Shown: positions 10,226 to 19,958 of the stretch, piece after piece
Layout of the letters: each line of letters begins with the position of its first letter
Numbering within the stretch: position 1 is the first letter of the stretch
DNA from: Macrolepiota albuminosa
Lineage: Eukaryota > Basidiomycota > Agaricomycetes > Agaricales > Agaricaceae
Length of the DNA: 64,000 bases
Direction of reading: 5' to 3'
Assembly (NCBI GenBank): GCA_027475525.1
Contig: JAMWFC010000085.1
Span: forward strand, 594,292 to 658,291
Program-made: the position numbers and the translations under genes
Notes under the pieces: generated by a model
What the model saw: the letters and a program-made list of their open reading frames with translations, nothing else
Databases searched by the model: none
Told to the model about the DNA's origin: nothing

Positions 10226-11166
10226 TGATACAACGCTGTACCAGCAGTCAGGGACGCAACATGCACCAGAAGTCAAAATAAACATTTAATTATGGGCTGA
10301 AAACTGTAAGCCTCCTGGTAGCAGTCTCAACAAATTATATCTCCAAAAACACCCCAATAAATACACAGACAGTACAGAATAAAGGGCAGGGACCAGCTCA
10401 AGCTATCTACTTAACAATAGTCCAACCACTGTAATGGGGAGGGGAAGCATGGGGGCTGGCAGAAGTGACGAAATGGGATCAATTTGTGATGATCTAGATC
10501 AAGATCAGATCTGACAATGCCCGATTTGACATGACTGAAAGGGGAAAGGAAAAGAAGCATGGAGGGATGTCAAAAGAAGCATGGAATGCAGGGAAGCACT
10601 AAAAGGGGAAAGAAGGATCTATGAATGGGATCGTGCTAAATGGAGCTGAAGCAAATGGGGAAGTGGCAATCAGAGACATCCGGAGGAATGGTGGAACAAG
10701 AAGTTGAATGGTGGAACTGGTGGCACCGAAACATGCCTCCCAAAAGGGAAATTGGACTATCAAATATGTTCTGGAGGCTGGGGAGTTGACAACAAAAGAG
10801 TCATGTGTAGATAGTGGTCTGTGCACCAGAAAAACAGTATAAATAGCCCAAGTTTAGTAGAGAATAGACAGGCAATTGATAGGCAAAGGCTCAGTGGTTC
10901 CCAGGGAGTGAATCACCTAGGCTAGAGTTTATTGAGCACCTCTTCTTGGAAGTCTATTGGAAAACAAAGGCTCGGTAGTTCTCAGGGAGTGAACTGCTTA
11001 GGCTGGAGTTGACTGAGAACCTTCTACTGCCCACCAGAGTATTTGATATTCTGAGAAGCACCCAATACACCAAGTTTATCATCAAGCAACAGTGTGGATT
11101 AGAGGGAACTTTCTGAGTTACCAATAAGCCCCAGAACTACAGTAATACTTGCCACCAAGTACTACA
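10226..11166 (+). mobile_element. Solo LTR of the element-B family
   Basis: This 941-bp sequence starts TGATACAACGCTGTACCAGC and ends AGTACTACA. It matches the 910-bp LTRs of element B along its length, in the orientation of B's transcript. It has TATAAATAG near 10838 and AATAAA near 10356. It is flanked by the 4-bp repeat CTGT (10222-10225 and 11167-11170). The neighbouring repeat copy at 10001-10025 shows the empty site (CTTACTGTACACTGC) without the LTR. Loss of the internal region by LTR-LTR recombination is the simplest history. No coding capacity is expected. Confidence 0.85.
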
Positions 11167-11298
11167 CTGTACACTGCTATAGTCTAAATAGATATCATGT
11201 CACTATGTTTAAATTGGGACCTTACTTTGTTTATCATACTGTGTAGTAAATAACAATTAGCTAAGCAGGTCAAAAATTCTAAACAGTGAGACGAAAAT

Positions 11299-11376
11299 GC
11301 ACTAGTAGGAATCGAACCCGTCTACTGCAAGACATAATAAAGACCAATGGATAATATTCCACTAGACCACCGATGC
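11299..11376 (-). repeat. tRNA-like module T3 (SINE head)
   Basis: This has the same layout as T1 and T2, with B box GGTTCGATTCC at 11318-11308 and D-arm TGGTCTAGTGG. The body 3' of it (11167-11298 on the plus strand) matches the body between T1 and T2, so T1-T3 form a tandem array with a period near 210 bp once the solo LTR is removed. Confidence 0.65.
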
Positions 11377-11457
11377 TTACTTTACATTGCTATGATGTAA
11401 ATAAACATCAGTCTATTCTTCTGTGTGTGGTCAAAAATATTTGAGTTCGATCTCAAT

Positions 11458-11534
11458 GCACTAGGGGGAGTCGAACCCACCTAATGCAAGATACAAGGAA
11501 TACCAATGAGAAATATTCCACTACACCACAGACA
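11458..11534 (-). repeat. tRNA-like module T4 (SINE head)
   Basis: B box GGTTCGACTCC lies at 11477-11467, and a D-arm-like TGGTGTAGTGGAATATTT lies near 11531-11513. It is more diverged than T1-T3, and its 5' acceptor strand is poorly conserved. Confidence 0.5.
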
Positions 11535-11682
11535 CTTCATGTATAATGCTATGGTGTAAATCAATATCAGTCTAATATTGTCAATTCAATACAGATGCAC
11601 CAGTTGCAGTAAAATCTCTATCCGTTCAAATTCTGTATGGGTCCGTTTGTGCACTACATGAACACCGTCCTGACTTGTAGCA

Positions 11683-11765
11683 AGCGCCTGTGGTACAATG
11701 GAATATTCATCAATTGATATTTCATATTGTGCACAAGAAGTGGGTTCGACTCCCACTAGTTCACA
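11683..11765 (+). repeat. tRNA-like module T5 (SINE head, plus strand)
   Basis: The A-box-like TGGTACAATGG (11691-11701) and a perfect B box GGTTCGACTCC (11743-11753) lie about 50 bp apart, as in tRNA genes. It is opposite in orientation to T1-T4, so the modules were dispersed and not all arose by tandem copying. Confidence 0.55.
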
Positions 11766-12014
11766 TTATATAATAGCAGCAGGCCGCTGACGTCCGCTAG
11801 CGTCATGAATTTGATCTGTTGAAAACTCCAGAGATTTCTGCAGTGGCATAAGATGGACGAGTTCGCGCATGTGGTCATTCCAGTGCTCATGACCAGTTGA
11901 TAATACACTGTGGCGGGCTACCTTTGTGCTGGTCTTTGTAAAAAAAGTAGTCAGCCCTAGTGTATCGTCACTTGTCATGTGAACTGGAATGATCTCATGC
12001 GTCAACTCCTCCAT
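11766..12014 (-). other. Orphan open frame, 82 residues
   Basis: An open frame reads MEELTHEIIPVHMTSDDTLG and continues with normal-looking composition (TKVARHSVLSTGHEHWNDHM). No partner exon, domain or neighbour explains it, and both flanks are tRNA-like modules. It may be an exon remnant of a decayed gene. Confidence 0.2.
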
Positions 12015-12146
12015 CCTATCCCGCTTCAGTAATTGCTAGAGTTTTGGTCAGATCCACTACCACAGGCGCATACTCCAGGTCAGTACAATGTATATGTAGA
12101 GCAAAAATGCACCCATATAAAAACACAGCATTAGTCCCTGTTAAGG

Positions 12147-12226
12147 TGAAGTAGGAGTAGAACCCACCACTGTACACAATATTGAATATCAATAAATGAA
12201 TATTCTACTGAACCACTGGGACTGGT
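12147..12226 (-). repeat. tRNA-like module T6 (SINE head)
   Basis: A B-box-like GGTTCTACTCC lies at 12165-12155 and a D-arm-like CAGTGGTTCAGTAGAATATT lies near 12221-12202. The D-arm resembles that of tRNA-Gly, which suggests the parent tRNA; this is inference from memory of the tRNA. Confidence 0.45.
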
Positions 12227-12229
12227 TGC

Positions 12230-13033
12230 ACCGCTGATGTCAGCTGGCTCACATGCCGACGTCAGCTACCGTCTGCTACCGTCCGCTGGCATGCCAGCGG
12301 ACAGCGGACACTCACGCACCCTCTTCTGCCCTTCCCCCTCTTTCTCCCCAGTGCCATCCTCTCCACTCCCCACACTACCTCACACGCCACCCCCGTCCAC
12401 CACATGCACCCCGCTTCCCTCTCCCCAGTGCCATCCTCTCCACTCCCCACACTACCTCACACGCCACCCCCGTCCACCACATGCACCCCGCTTCCCTCCT
12501 TCCCCCTGACCTGATGTCCAACGTCTGCCACGTCCGCTGGGGTACCAGCAGACACCCACGCTCCTCCCCTTCCCCCTCTTTCTCCCCACCCCCATCCCTC
12601 TTCTGCCACCCCCCACGCTCCCGAGACGCCACCCCATGCAGCGGACACCCACGCACCCCGTTTCCTTCTCTCCCGCCCTGATGCCGGACGATGCCGGACG
12701 ATGCCGGGGGTTGCCGACGGATTCCCGTGGATTCCGACGGATACCAGCGGATATCCGGCGGATGCCGACGGATGCACGACGGATGCCGACGGATGCCGAC
12801 GGATGCCAGCGGGTCACGACGGCTGCCGGCGAACTCCGACGGATGCCAGCTGATGGCCAGCTGATGGCCAGCTGATGGCTGCTGATGCCAACGCCCCTTT
12901 CAGGCCACAAAAACTCTTTTGGGAGGTATGCCACCCCCCTTCCACCTCAAAAAATCCATACGGGAACCTGCGGAAACATAGGTGGGCGTCCATTCATTGT
13001 GTTATCCGACCTTTGAATCTATCTGTTAGTAAC
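12230..13033. repeat. GC-rich block with TCCGCTGG and GACGGATGCC motif arrays
   Basis: The left part has inverted pairs of TCCGCTGG/CCAGCGGA (12285-12310). The middle is C-rich CCACCCCCGTCC sequence. Positions about 12680-12880 are an irregular tandem array of GACGGATGCC-type units of 9-12 bp, followed by GCTGATGGCCA repeats. The open frames across it are low-complexity Pro/Ser/Ala or Arg/Ile/Gly products of the repeats and I do not call them genes. Confidence 0.7.
12343..12496. repeat. Exact 77-bp tandem duplication 9 (probable assembly artefact)
   Basis: Positions 12343-12419 are repeated at 12420-12496, in C-rich spacer. No gene is affected. Confidence 0.85.
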
Positions 13034-13117
13034 GGACCTGTGGTGCAACGGTTAAATGTGCGTTCCGTTGCTGGAGGCTTTCCCAAGGCCGGGGGTTCGA
13101 TTCCCCCCCCACAGGCA
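13034..13117 (+). tRNA. tRNA-like gene or pseudogene with perfect A and B boxes
   Basis: The A box TGGTGCAACGG is at 13041-13051 and the B box GGTTCGATTCC is at 13094-13104, with a T6 pol III terminator at 13141-13146. CCTGTGG (13037-13043) pairs fully with CCACAGG (13109-13115). The 13034 start gives a regular D-arm (GTGC/GTGC) and a possible GCT anticodon (Ser). Between the boxes, GGCTT...AGGCC could be a long variable arm, fitting a class II tRNA. The two acceptor options conflict by 3 nt and the anticodon stem has only about 4 bp. A decayed tRNA or SINE head is as likely as a working tRNA-Ser. Confidence 0.4.
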
Positions 13118-13747
13118 TACGGCAGGCAAGACGAAGTTACTTTTTTCCTTGGTCCAACCAGACTCCATGGACCTGCATAGGCCTCTGTGGATGTCCGCTG
13201 GTGTCCTGCGCAGGCCTGGGAGGGCCTGCATAGGTTTGAGTCCGTCGACGTACGTCTGCGTGGATGTCCACTGGTGGCTTGCATAGGCCTGCGTAAATTT
13301 TCAGGGCCCTTTCGTGGACATACGCTGGTGTTGGGGGTGGGAAAAGGATGGAAGGGGAGACACGCAGCCTCGAGTTATTGCGGGGAGGAATGGAGAGGGG
13401 AGGGAAGTGGGGAACCTCGAGGAGGGTTTATTCATGCCATGAAGTCCGCCAATGGAGGAGGTTTTCACTCGTGTGCTGATGCCCGCCAGCGGCCGCTGAC
13501 ACACATTGACGTCTGCTAGTGTCCGCTGGCATCCACCAGGCCTGCATGCGCATGTGTGTGCCTGCCTTTTATCGATTCACTGGACTGTGTCATACAGCAC
13601 ATTGTGACACGTCCGTGGCTCTATATTCTATGGCACTGTGGGGACTGCTCCGCTCCAGTGTAGCGGACTCCGCTGGACACGTATGGTACAGCACAAAGTG
13701 GGCTCCCGTACAACGTATGACACGTACCGTTGTGATGCCCTACCCTG
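13118..13747. other. Spacer with dispersed TCCGCTGG motifs and no gene
   Basis: This stretch contains GTCCGCTGGTGTCC, GCCAGCGGCCGCTGAC and GTCCGCTGGCATCC units and three GTATGACACGT/GTGACACGT-like pieces. Open frames here are short and show no domain. The A-prime retroelement begins abruptly at about 13748. Confidence 0.5.
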
Positions 13748-14099
13748 AGATGGCAACAAACATGTTGCAATGGACGTGTACAACAGCGACTACTACACTT
13801 GTGATGATGAGGACAAATACTTGTTTGCACTGATGGAGTGCCGTAGAGATCAATGCATCTAAATGAGACATGTCACACTGCAGAAGGCAACTAATAAGTT
13901 GCAGCAGCCACGATATACTCCTGAAGAGAAGAAGTGCTTGGTCATCTACATTGATGTCAATGAACATCTGGCCTGGACCTTGTGGGACTCAGGAAGAACC
14001 ACTATGGACATTACACCCCAGTTTGCTCACGTCAACACAATACGTGTCCACAAGTTGGAGGAGCTATTGATGCTCCAGTTGGGGACCATAGAAAGCCAC
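13748..14099 (+). mobile_element. Element A-prime, segment 1: end of gag and protease start (5'-truncated)
   Basis: The sequence aligns with element A from about 30822 onward: VYNSDYYTCDDEDKYLFAL-like residues just after the zinc knuckle region, then the protease start, where DSGSTTTG has become DSGRTTMD. No 5' LTR or N-terminal gag remains to the left. CpGs seen in A are TpG or CpA here. Element C interrupts the protease at about 14100, and the frame resumes at 25135. Confidence 0.8.
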
Positions 14100-14116
14100 T
14101 GTAGCATAGTCCGTTA

Positions 14117-14333
14117 TGTGGCATTGGCCACATAGCTTTTACTTAGTATAGCCTTAGACTATTATATTATAATTATTATAATATAATAATATTTACATAA
14201 TTATAAATAGGTAGATACTTGCTGCTTATTAAGCAGCTTATTTTGTGTTTATACTACATAGTCAATAGACTGGACTGGTCTGATTCTGTGCAGTGTGAAC
14301 CTTAAGCTCTCACACAGCTGTAACTTCGTTACA
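14117..14333 (+). repeat. Element C 5' LTR
   Basis: This 217-bp LTR starts TGTGGCATTGGCCACATAGC (which contains the palindrome TGGCATTGGCCA-like start) and ends CTTCGTTACA. It has an AT-rich centre with TATTATATTATA and a TATTAAGCAGCTTA segment. It pairs with the copy at 24918-25134. Confidence 0.85.
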
Positions 14334-14422
14334 TTTTTTTGAATCTGCCAGCTAGGATCTATTGCCTAGCATCCAACGTCAGTCGCTGAGTTTGTTGACA
14401 GCAAATTTCAAACAGGGGATCA

Positions 14423-15700
14423 ATGAGTAATCCCATACCTGCAGTGTCCACTGATGGTGGGTGGAATGCCCATGACATACGGGAAGACCCAGCAGACACA
14501 CAGGACATGCCAGTGTCCAATATGGGTCAGTCAAGACCCAAGGCTCGAGACCGAGGTCAGAGCACCAACCTGCCCAGGAATGAGAGTGAGGCCCAGAGAG
14601 CTGAGAGCTCACAACAGGATGGCCAGCCACAGCCATGGGACAAGATGCCAGGGGGATTAACTCCCCCAGTTACGCAGCTGCCAGGAGGACTGTGATGGTC
14701 CAGCTGGTTAGCCTCCAAAGGGCCCACTGATGAAGGCCGGCAGTCAACAGGTGTCCAGGGCACCTCAGGAGACACCGAGTTATCAGTACCAACTGGGGGA
14801 CCTATTCCCCTGAGCCGGAGTAGTGGGGCCAGGCAGGCTGCAGCAGGCTCAATGCCTACCAGGATAGCGGAAGCCCACATAGAGGAGGTACTGGAGGAGG
14901 CTGCGATTCCTGAAGTAGCCTGTGCAGGAGATTGCTTCCCATGCACACCAGCAGTGGAGGAGGTTCTGGAGGTTGCAGAGCTCCCAGAGGAGGCAATTGA
15001 GTTGTCTAGTGACGACAATACTGGAGCAGAGGAGCAATGGTTGAAAACCGTGTACACCATGCACTTGCAGGTGTTCTGGAATCTACACCCAGAGGTGATG
15101 AAATACACCACCCAGGTGCGACTTGAGCGTTACGCTTCAGCACATATAGTAGCACTTAGATGACAAGGGCATGAAGTACCCAATGTATTCAGTACTAAAG
15201 ATACTGATTTAATAGTGAGAGTTCTCACTATGGAACTCCAGATGTATTTGCAGCGGAAGGCCGCAAGGCAATTGGGGGTGTCAACCTCCTGGAGCCACAC
15301 ATCCAAGGAATGCTTGGCATGTCGTAATCAAGACGTTGGAGTTGAGCTAGTGGAAGCACTAGCATGGGTGCAGGAAGTGCCCAAAATAAAACTGGTGAGT
15401 ACCTTCTATACTCCAGCAGGACAAGGGTGGCATGAGGAGCCCCCACACATGCGTAACCAAGACCTTACACGATAGTACCACATTTAAGGTTGAGAGCAAG
15501 GCATCTGTGATGCTGCATGTGCCAATGGCAGACATGTTGAGCGACAGAGTCACATATCAACATATGCGCAATGGTGACCTCAGGACTAAGGGACAATCCC
15601 TTATTGACAATCAAGGCATTGTATTTGAGGGCACTAAGCCCATTGACGAGATGTGTTGTCAGTTCATAATGTAGGGCTAGGAGAATCAAGCTTCTCCAGA
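14423..15700 (+). pseudogene. Element C: N-terminal Gag extension (ORF1), decayed
   Basis: Broken frames start MSNPIPAVSTDGGWNAHD at 14423 and continue at 14852 with an acidic region (IELSSDDNTGAEEQ) followed by a helical block ending near 15160. The order acidic SSDD patch then helical block matches the first 330 codons of element A's gag frame (ELESSDDEESKR, then QLVLDRYPAVAKESTRKHL). The conservation between two diverged families suggests a real N-terminal Gag domain. I do not know its role. Confidence 0.55.
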
Positions 15701-16019
15701 ACCAGGGTGGTGCAATGATCATGATTGAGGAGACTTCCTTGATCAAGATGGCGCCACCAGATGTGATGCCCCTGGTAACGGCCAAGATGAACGCCCTAGG
15801 TTGATTTCCTGAGATGAGGGCAATTTTGCCCACAGTCAAGGAGGCTCGGGACATCCACTGCAGGGTGGATGAGGGAAGTGTCTTCCCCAAGCCGCTGATT
15901 TAGTGACTAGATCTCCAGGCCAGTGGGAGGCCATCCAGATGCATCATGAAGCCATGCACAATTGCCTGCATTGAGTAGTCAATGATGCTCTGGGGGTAAT
16001 CTTATGGTTATCAGATGGG

Positions 16020-16934
16020 GTGAAGCTGCGTAAAGCAGATAGTAGGCACATTCATGCCTACACAGGCATGTCCAAGTTTAGTGACTTGGAGGACTGGGCA
16101 ATAGATGTATGTACCCACCTTGCCATGTGCTTATACGGAGGTGACCATATGGAACGAGAACAAATCTTCATTCTGCCTGAGTTCTTGGCCAGAGAGGCCA
16201 TGGGGTGGTTTCAACAAGCAGTATTGCACGTCAACCAGGTCCAGTATGAGTGGATGTTCAAGAGAGTCCTTAAAGGACTGTATAATCAATTCATGCACCC
16301 CTCAATGCTACAGGATGCAAGGTGGGACTTCCAGTCTGCCAAGTACACCAAGAAGTTGGGAGTACAAGGGTTCTACAATACTCTTAATAACCATGCCCAG
16401 AACATGGCAGTATACCTGGATGGGTATATGATGCTCAAAACATTCTTGGATGATATTCCAGCAAACATGCGCCACTATTTGATATGCGAGGATGGGCTGT
16501 CTCCAGAGGTCAACAATGTGGAAGAGTTTGTGGCATATGCCATCAGGTATGAGCAGTCCCTTAAGACTGCTAACCACTATGAGCATTGTAGTGGCCACAA
16601 AGGGGGAAGCAGGCAACTACCGCCTGCTGGGGCACCCTCACAGGGTCAGCATGTGGGGACCTTCTTGGCCAAAAAGGCCAACTTGGATTGTGACCACAAC
16701 ATGCAGTTTGTGGTATGCAGAACTCTTGCAGCAAATCAAGAGCAAAGCTGCCCACAACCGGAGCAGGTGCCAGACAGAGAACATCCTAAACCAAGGCCAG
16801 AATTCAAGCCAGCCAACCCATCTGGTCAGACAGGGACCTGTTTCACATGTGGCCAGCCAGGCCACTATACTACCAATTGCCCTGCAAAGACGGGAGCCCT
16901 GAGAAAGGGGTATACACCCTGTGCCCACCTTTGA
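16020..16934 (+). CDS. Element C Gag core with zinc knuckle
   Basis: The capsid-type protein packages element RNA. The 304-residue frame contains the Ty3-type retrotransposon gag region (FSDLEDWAIDVCTHLA, then REAMGWFQQAVLHVNQ and FLDDIPANMRHYL) and one CCHC zinc knuckle, CFTCGQPGHYTTNC, at residues about 281-294. It aligns along its length with element A Gag (codons from about 590). The frame is still open over 900 bp although the element around it is decayed. The methionine at 16020 is internal to the original longer Gag. Confidence 0.8.
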   Translation: MKLRKADSRHIHAYTGMSKFSDLEDWAIDVCTHLAMCLYGGDHMEREQIFILPEFLAREAMGWFQQAVLHVNQVQYEWMFKRVLKGLYNQFMHPSMLQDARWDFQSAKYTKKLGVQGFYNTLNNHAQNMAVYLDGYMMLKTFLDDIPANMRHYLICEDGLSPEVNNVEEFVAYAIRYEQSLKTANHYEHCSGHKGGSRQLPPAGAPSQGQHVGTFLAKKANLDCDHNMQFVVCRTLAANQEQSCPQPEQVPDREHPKPRPEFKPANPSGQTGTCFTCGQPGHYTTNCPAKTGALRKGYTPCAHL

Positions 16935-17243
16935 GCTGCACATACTGCAGCCACGAGTGGGAGTGATGGAGACATCTCCACCAAGTCTGAGGCTAAGCAC
17001 CCCACGAATGACCAAGAGCCCCCAGAGGAGGCATCGGGTGCCAAGCCTGAGAGTGTGGTTGTGGAGGGGGAGGAGTACATCACAGTCGACGTATATGACA
17101 ATGTCTATGACAACAAGTACTACAGTCACAACAGCGACTCTGAGTGCCTAGCAGCAATGATGGATTGGCCGTTCTCAAACAATCACAACAAAAATAACAT
17201 TGTTCAGATGAAGAAGGTGATTCTTCATTGAGCAGAGGGTACT

Positions 17244-17708
17244 TTGCAGCACCTTACATCAAAATGGGCAGACAAGGAGTGTCTGATCTCATATGTGGAT
17301 GTAAATGGCCACAAAGCCTGGACTTTATGGGACTCCAGGAGTACTACTTTAGGTATAACACCTCAGTTTGCCCACATGTACAGAATTTCCATACAGGAGT
17401 TAGATACGCCTTTGGCATTGCAGCTGGGCACCATAGGAAGCCATGCTATGGTGCAGTATGGGACAAATGTAACTGTTCAGACACTGGGCTCACGTAGCCA
17501 GAAATACATGGATGTAGCGAACTTTGATCGCTATAATATGATACTGGGCATGCCATTCATGCAGCGTAACAAAGTCATGCTAGACTTTGAGCACTGTCAG
17601 GTGCTATTGAATGGGAAAGTGATCCCAGCTGAATGGGCTACAGCAGACGACACTGATAATCATCTGCAATGTCACCGCACTATGGAGAAGCGCAAGGATT
17701 CTCCATAA
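17244..17708 (+). pseudogene. Element C aspartic protease, active-site glycine lost
   Basis: The frame reads YVDVNGHKAWTLWDS, then RSTT where element A has GSTT, then the flap and LGMPFM region. The catalytic Asp is present but the conserved Gly of the DSG/DTG motif is Arg (GGG to AGG), which should abolish activity. A stop (TAA) follows at about 17706-17708, at the position aligned with the gag stop of element A. Confidence 0.75.
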
Positions 17709-19406
17709 CTCAGCCGGCGCAAAGTGCTGGTGGTGGAGAATGTGGATGAGGAAGTGCAGGCCATGCCTGGACTGAGCTCAGACCACAATGTGGTGATGAT
17801 GAGCAAGGAGGAGTATCAAGCCTCCAAGATGAGAGACAAGCAAATACTCACTCCTGATGAATGAGGCGCAAAGCCTCCAGATAGATGACAGCAGAAGGCA
17901 AAAAAGCCTGAGGACTCAGTAGATGTATGTCTACCTACATCCTCCCGAGTCAAGTTAGATGACTTGAGGGACAGCAACTGAGAGGCAGAAGCCTCATCTT
18001 GTGAAGACACACGGTCCTTATGGGAGCAACCAGCTCCCCTTTCTGAGTATGACTGGGCATACGATCCTCAAATGCTGCAGGAGTGGAATGAACTGGTGGC
18101 AGCCACATGTGTGCAAAATGTGCACCAGCAATAGACAACCATCACACCAGCATATTGCCAGCCAGCATTGGATGAAGTGTCCGTAGTGTATTCACTTGTA
18201 CCTGAAGGAAAGAGCCTCGTGGCTTGTAAGGCAGTGGTAGTGGATTTCCCACTGAGACTGCATATATCCAATGACAGTGTTACTTGGGTGCTCACAATGC
18301 ATGAGCAATATACACCTCAGCCTCAGCCACCATCAGATATGGTGGAGGTACTTCTCCCAGTGCATCTGAAGGGGAAACAGAAGGCGACAAGCATTTGTGA
18401 GGAAGATATACCTTGGTTGCATCAGCAATGGCAAGAAGAATTTGCTGATATGGTCAATGGGACCAAGGAGAAGCTCCCACCATGGCAGGAAGTGAACCAT
18501 GAGATTAATCTCATAGACAAGAGCAAGCAATACAAGTATGACTTGCTGCGCTGTCCATGCACACTCCAGGAGCAATTACACAATAAAACTAATTGCTATT
18601 TGAATGCTTAGTGGTAGTCACCATGCACCACTGCTCAGGCTGCACCATTACTGTGCATCCTGAAGAAGGATGGAACCCTTTGAACGGCTCTCAATGCACA
18701 TCAGCGCAATGATAATACCATAAAGGATGTAACTCCAGGAGGTAATTTGGGAAGATGTGGCTCGAGCGAAGTATTGCTCAAAGATTGACCTTACTGACAC
18801 CTACAAGCAGGTGCACATTTGCACCAAAGACATATCCAAGACCATGTTCATAATGTAGATTGGGGACTGTAACACCCCCGCAACCTTTCAGAGGTTAATG
18901 ACCTCTATATTTTGAGACGTGATAGGACACTTTATGCACGTCTACTTAGATGACAGATTCCATGGAGGAGCATGAGCAGCACCTCAGAGTCGTATTTGAA
19001 TAACTGCACAAGTACAAGTTGTACCTGAAATGGAAGAAGTGTGAGCTTTATGCTCAAAGTATAGACTGCCTAGGGCATGTCATCAATGAATGGGGCATCC
19101 ACCCCAATCAGGACAAGCTCGACTGCATTCAGGAGTGGCGTATGCCACAAAACTACAATGACATTCAATGATTTGTTGGCCTTGTCAATTACATATTGAG
19201 CTTCTTGCCTGACGTCACTGCCTATACTGTGCCACTTATGCCCTGACGCAGAATGGGTCACCATTCAACTGGAGGCTGCTGCACCAGCGGTGCTTCAAAA
19301 TGGTCAAACAGATCTGTACAAAAACTCTGGTTATTTGACCAATCAACCCTAGACAGGGCGAGCCTATTTGGCTCATTTGCGACGCCTCTAAGACAGGTGT
19401 CAGAGC
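17709..19406 (+). pseudogene. Element C linker and reverse transcriptase, decayed
   Basis: Recognisable pieces are the pre-RT region at 18168-18611 (EEDIPWLHQQWQEEFADMVN and HEINLIDKSKQYKYDLLRCP) and RT fingers and palm at 18612-19260 (KKDGTL-like, KIDLTDTYKQ, QIGDCNTPATFQRLMTS, HVYLDD). Several stops, a deletion just after VYLDD and frameshifts are visible. RT would copy the element RNA into DNA; this copy cannot. Confidence 0.75.
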
Positions 19407-19937
19407 ATGTATGGCCAGGGAAGTAGCTGGAAGACTTGTGGGCCAGCCAGGTTCATGTCAAAGAAGTTCATGACTGCCCAGCAAAACTATGCTGTGCATG
19501 AGCTAGAGACCCTAGCTATCCTTGAGGCCCTCCTCAAGTGGGAGGATAAGCTGATGGGATACCCCATCCATACCATAACCAATCACAAGGCACTTAAGTT
19601 CTTCAAAACTCAGATGAACTTGTCACTGCATCAGCAATGGTGGATTGACTACATGTTGAGATACCAGTTTGACATCACCTATGTTAAAGGTGAACTCAAT
19701 AAAGTGGCAGACTGCCTGTCTCGCTACTTTGAGAGTGATGTAGTCAATGAGGCTCATGAGCCTCACAAGTACATGCAGGCAGATTGCCGCATAGATCCAG
19801 ACAGGGAGGATCTCCCTCTCCACTGGTACCAGGAGATCAGAGAACATGTCTTGGACGTACGCACAATGTGCAATGATGAACGCAGGCAAAGTGCTCGCCT
19901 CAGCAAGCAGCATGAGAAGCAGGACTTGGCCACCTAG
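19407..19937 (+). pseudogene. Element C RNase H region
   Basis: The 176-residue open frame reads KKFMTAQQNYAVHELETLAI, then a connection region, ITNHKALKFFKTQ, and the DCLSRYFESD end that is typical of Ty3/Gypsy RNase H. At the position where A and A-prime both carry TAG, this copy has CAG. The frame ends at TAG (19935-19937). Confidence 0.75.
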
Positions 19938-19958
19938 CTACTCAAGGAGCACGAAGTC

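Noticed and set aside
10599..10826. A small minus-strand gene inside the solo LTR
   Set aside because: The stretch aligns with the non-coding LTR of element B.
12237..12934. Several long open frames on both strands (up to 160 codons)
   Set aside because: They are Pro/Ser/Ala- or Arg/Ile/Gly-rich readings of C-rich and GACGGATGCC repeats and include a 77-bp duplication; no domain or codon signal supports them.
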